From Paramecium sonneborni (taxonomy: Eukaryota; Ciliophora; Oligohymenophorea; Peniculida; Parameciidae), in the NCBI GenBank assembly GCA_905182985.1, contig CAJJDN010000056.1:118609-182608 (forward strand): a DNA stretch of 64,000 nucleotides. Direction: 5' to 3'. Made by a program: the position numbers and the translations under genes. Positions 63,716 to 64,000 of this stretch are shown here, piece by piece. Below the pieces are notes generated by a model that made no database searches, had not been told where the DNA came from, and saw only the letters and a list, made by a program, of their open reading frames with translations. The first letter of the stretch is position 1; each line of letters opens with the position of its first letter.

Positions 63716-64000
63716 ATGAAGAAAGAAAGAAGGCTTAAATTTTCGAGAAATTTACTTTATTAAATTAGAAGTAGATTTAAATTGCTTTCTTCCAATCTCT
63801 TTAGTAATATCAGATTCAACCAAAAGTATTAACAATAAAACAACTTCAAAGAGTACTATATGAAAATTAAGAAAAATTAGTTTTTATAGAAGCTGATTTA
63901 TAAAACTATTCGAAATCTTCTTTGTTTACTGAATCTATTAGATTTTCAAATCTTAATAATACTAAATAATTAACTTTAAAATTTGAAGGGCAAAGTATTA
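63716..64000 (+). CDS. Start of an unidentified gene, cut by the window edge
   Basis: From about 63800 one frame has coding character to the last base: IQPKVLTIKQLQRVLYENQE, then FIEADLQNYSKSSLFTESIR and LTLKFEGQSI. A 34-nt intron (63767-63800) would join it to an upstream stretch with NFREIYFIKLE; the true start is unclear and ATG 63716 is in another frame. No family recognised. 63566-63715, after CEP104, shows no gene. Confidence 0.4.

Overview
This window is macronuclear DNA of a ciliate, most likely a Paramecium. Three things show it. TAA and TAG sit inside nearly every conserved protein domain where glutamine is expected, and only TGA ends genes. Introns are tiny (about 20-35 nt, GT...AG). 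The DNA is very AT-rich, with genes packed 4-100 nt apart. Read with this code, about 40 genes appear, most needing several micro-introns. In most genes the intron set I propose leaves a length divisible by three, an internal check on the models.

Layout. 1-11.3 kb: end of a serine carboxypeptidase, a cyclic-nucleotide-binding protein with a broken frame, a small DnaJ protein, PIG-A, a giant type I membrane protein, and an intact relative of the nucleotide-binding protein. 11.5-21 kb: a protein kinase, a Q/N-rich protein, an EF-hand-like protein, a myristoyl/IQ/MORN protein, an ankyrin protein and a PH-domain kinase. 21.4-29.2 kb: a RING protein, a small unknown, an MFSD1-like transporter and an ABCC exporter. 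29.3-37.4 kb: a C2H2 protein, EIPR1, a coiled-coil protein, a decaying PRP18, WDR55 and two MORN proteins. 37.9-49.1 kb: an AMPK/SNF1-like kinase with a UBA-like segment, axonemal dynein light chain p28, a third myristoyl/IQ/MORN protein, a small MGN protein, an OSCA/TMEM63 channel, a protein with a catalytically dead Ulp1-like domain, and an HSF. 49.2-56 kb: relics of a kinase and of isovaleryl-CoA dehydrogenase, then eIF2B gamma. 56-64 kb: a TTL-family protein with an N-terminal hydrophobic segment, a Gln-rich protein, an ULK/ATG1-like kinase, an RPC5-like Pol III subunit, CEP104, and the start of another gene.

Three single N positions (19361, 50602, 54010) are each flanked by a perfect direct repeat of 1.2-1.4 kb. 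These look like contig ends that overlap but were not merged. Removing one copy restores a clean 584-residue kinase at the first site, so copies there should not be counted as extra genes.

Themes. Cilia and cortex: p28, CEP104, a TTL ligase, and the MORN family. Signalling: four intact kinases, two nucleotide-binding proteins and several IQ or EF-hand proteins. Housekeeping: PIG-A, PRP18, WDR55, eIF2B gamma, EIPR1 and Pol III. The best candidate for something under-described is the set of proteins with an MGx N-terminus, an IQ motif and MORN repeats (three copies in 26 kb). The most unusual single gene is the Ulp1-like pseudoprotease that starts directly after the stop of the channel gene.
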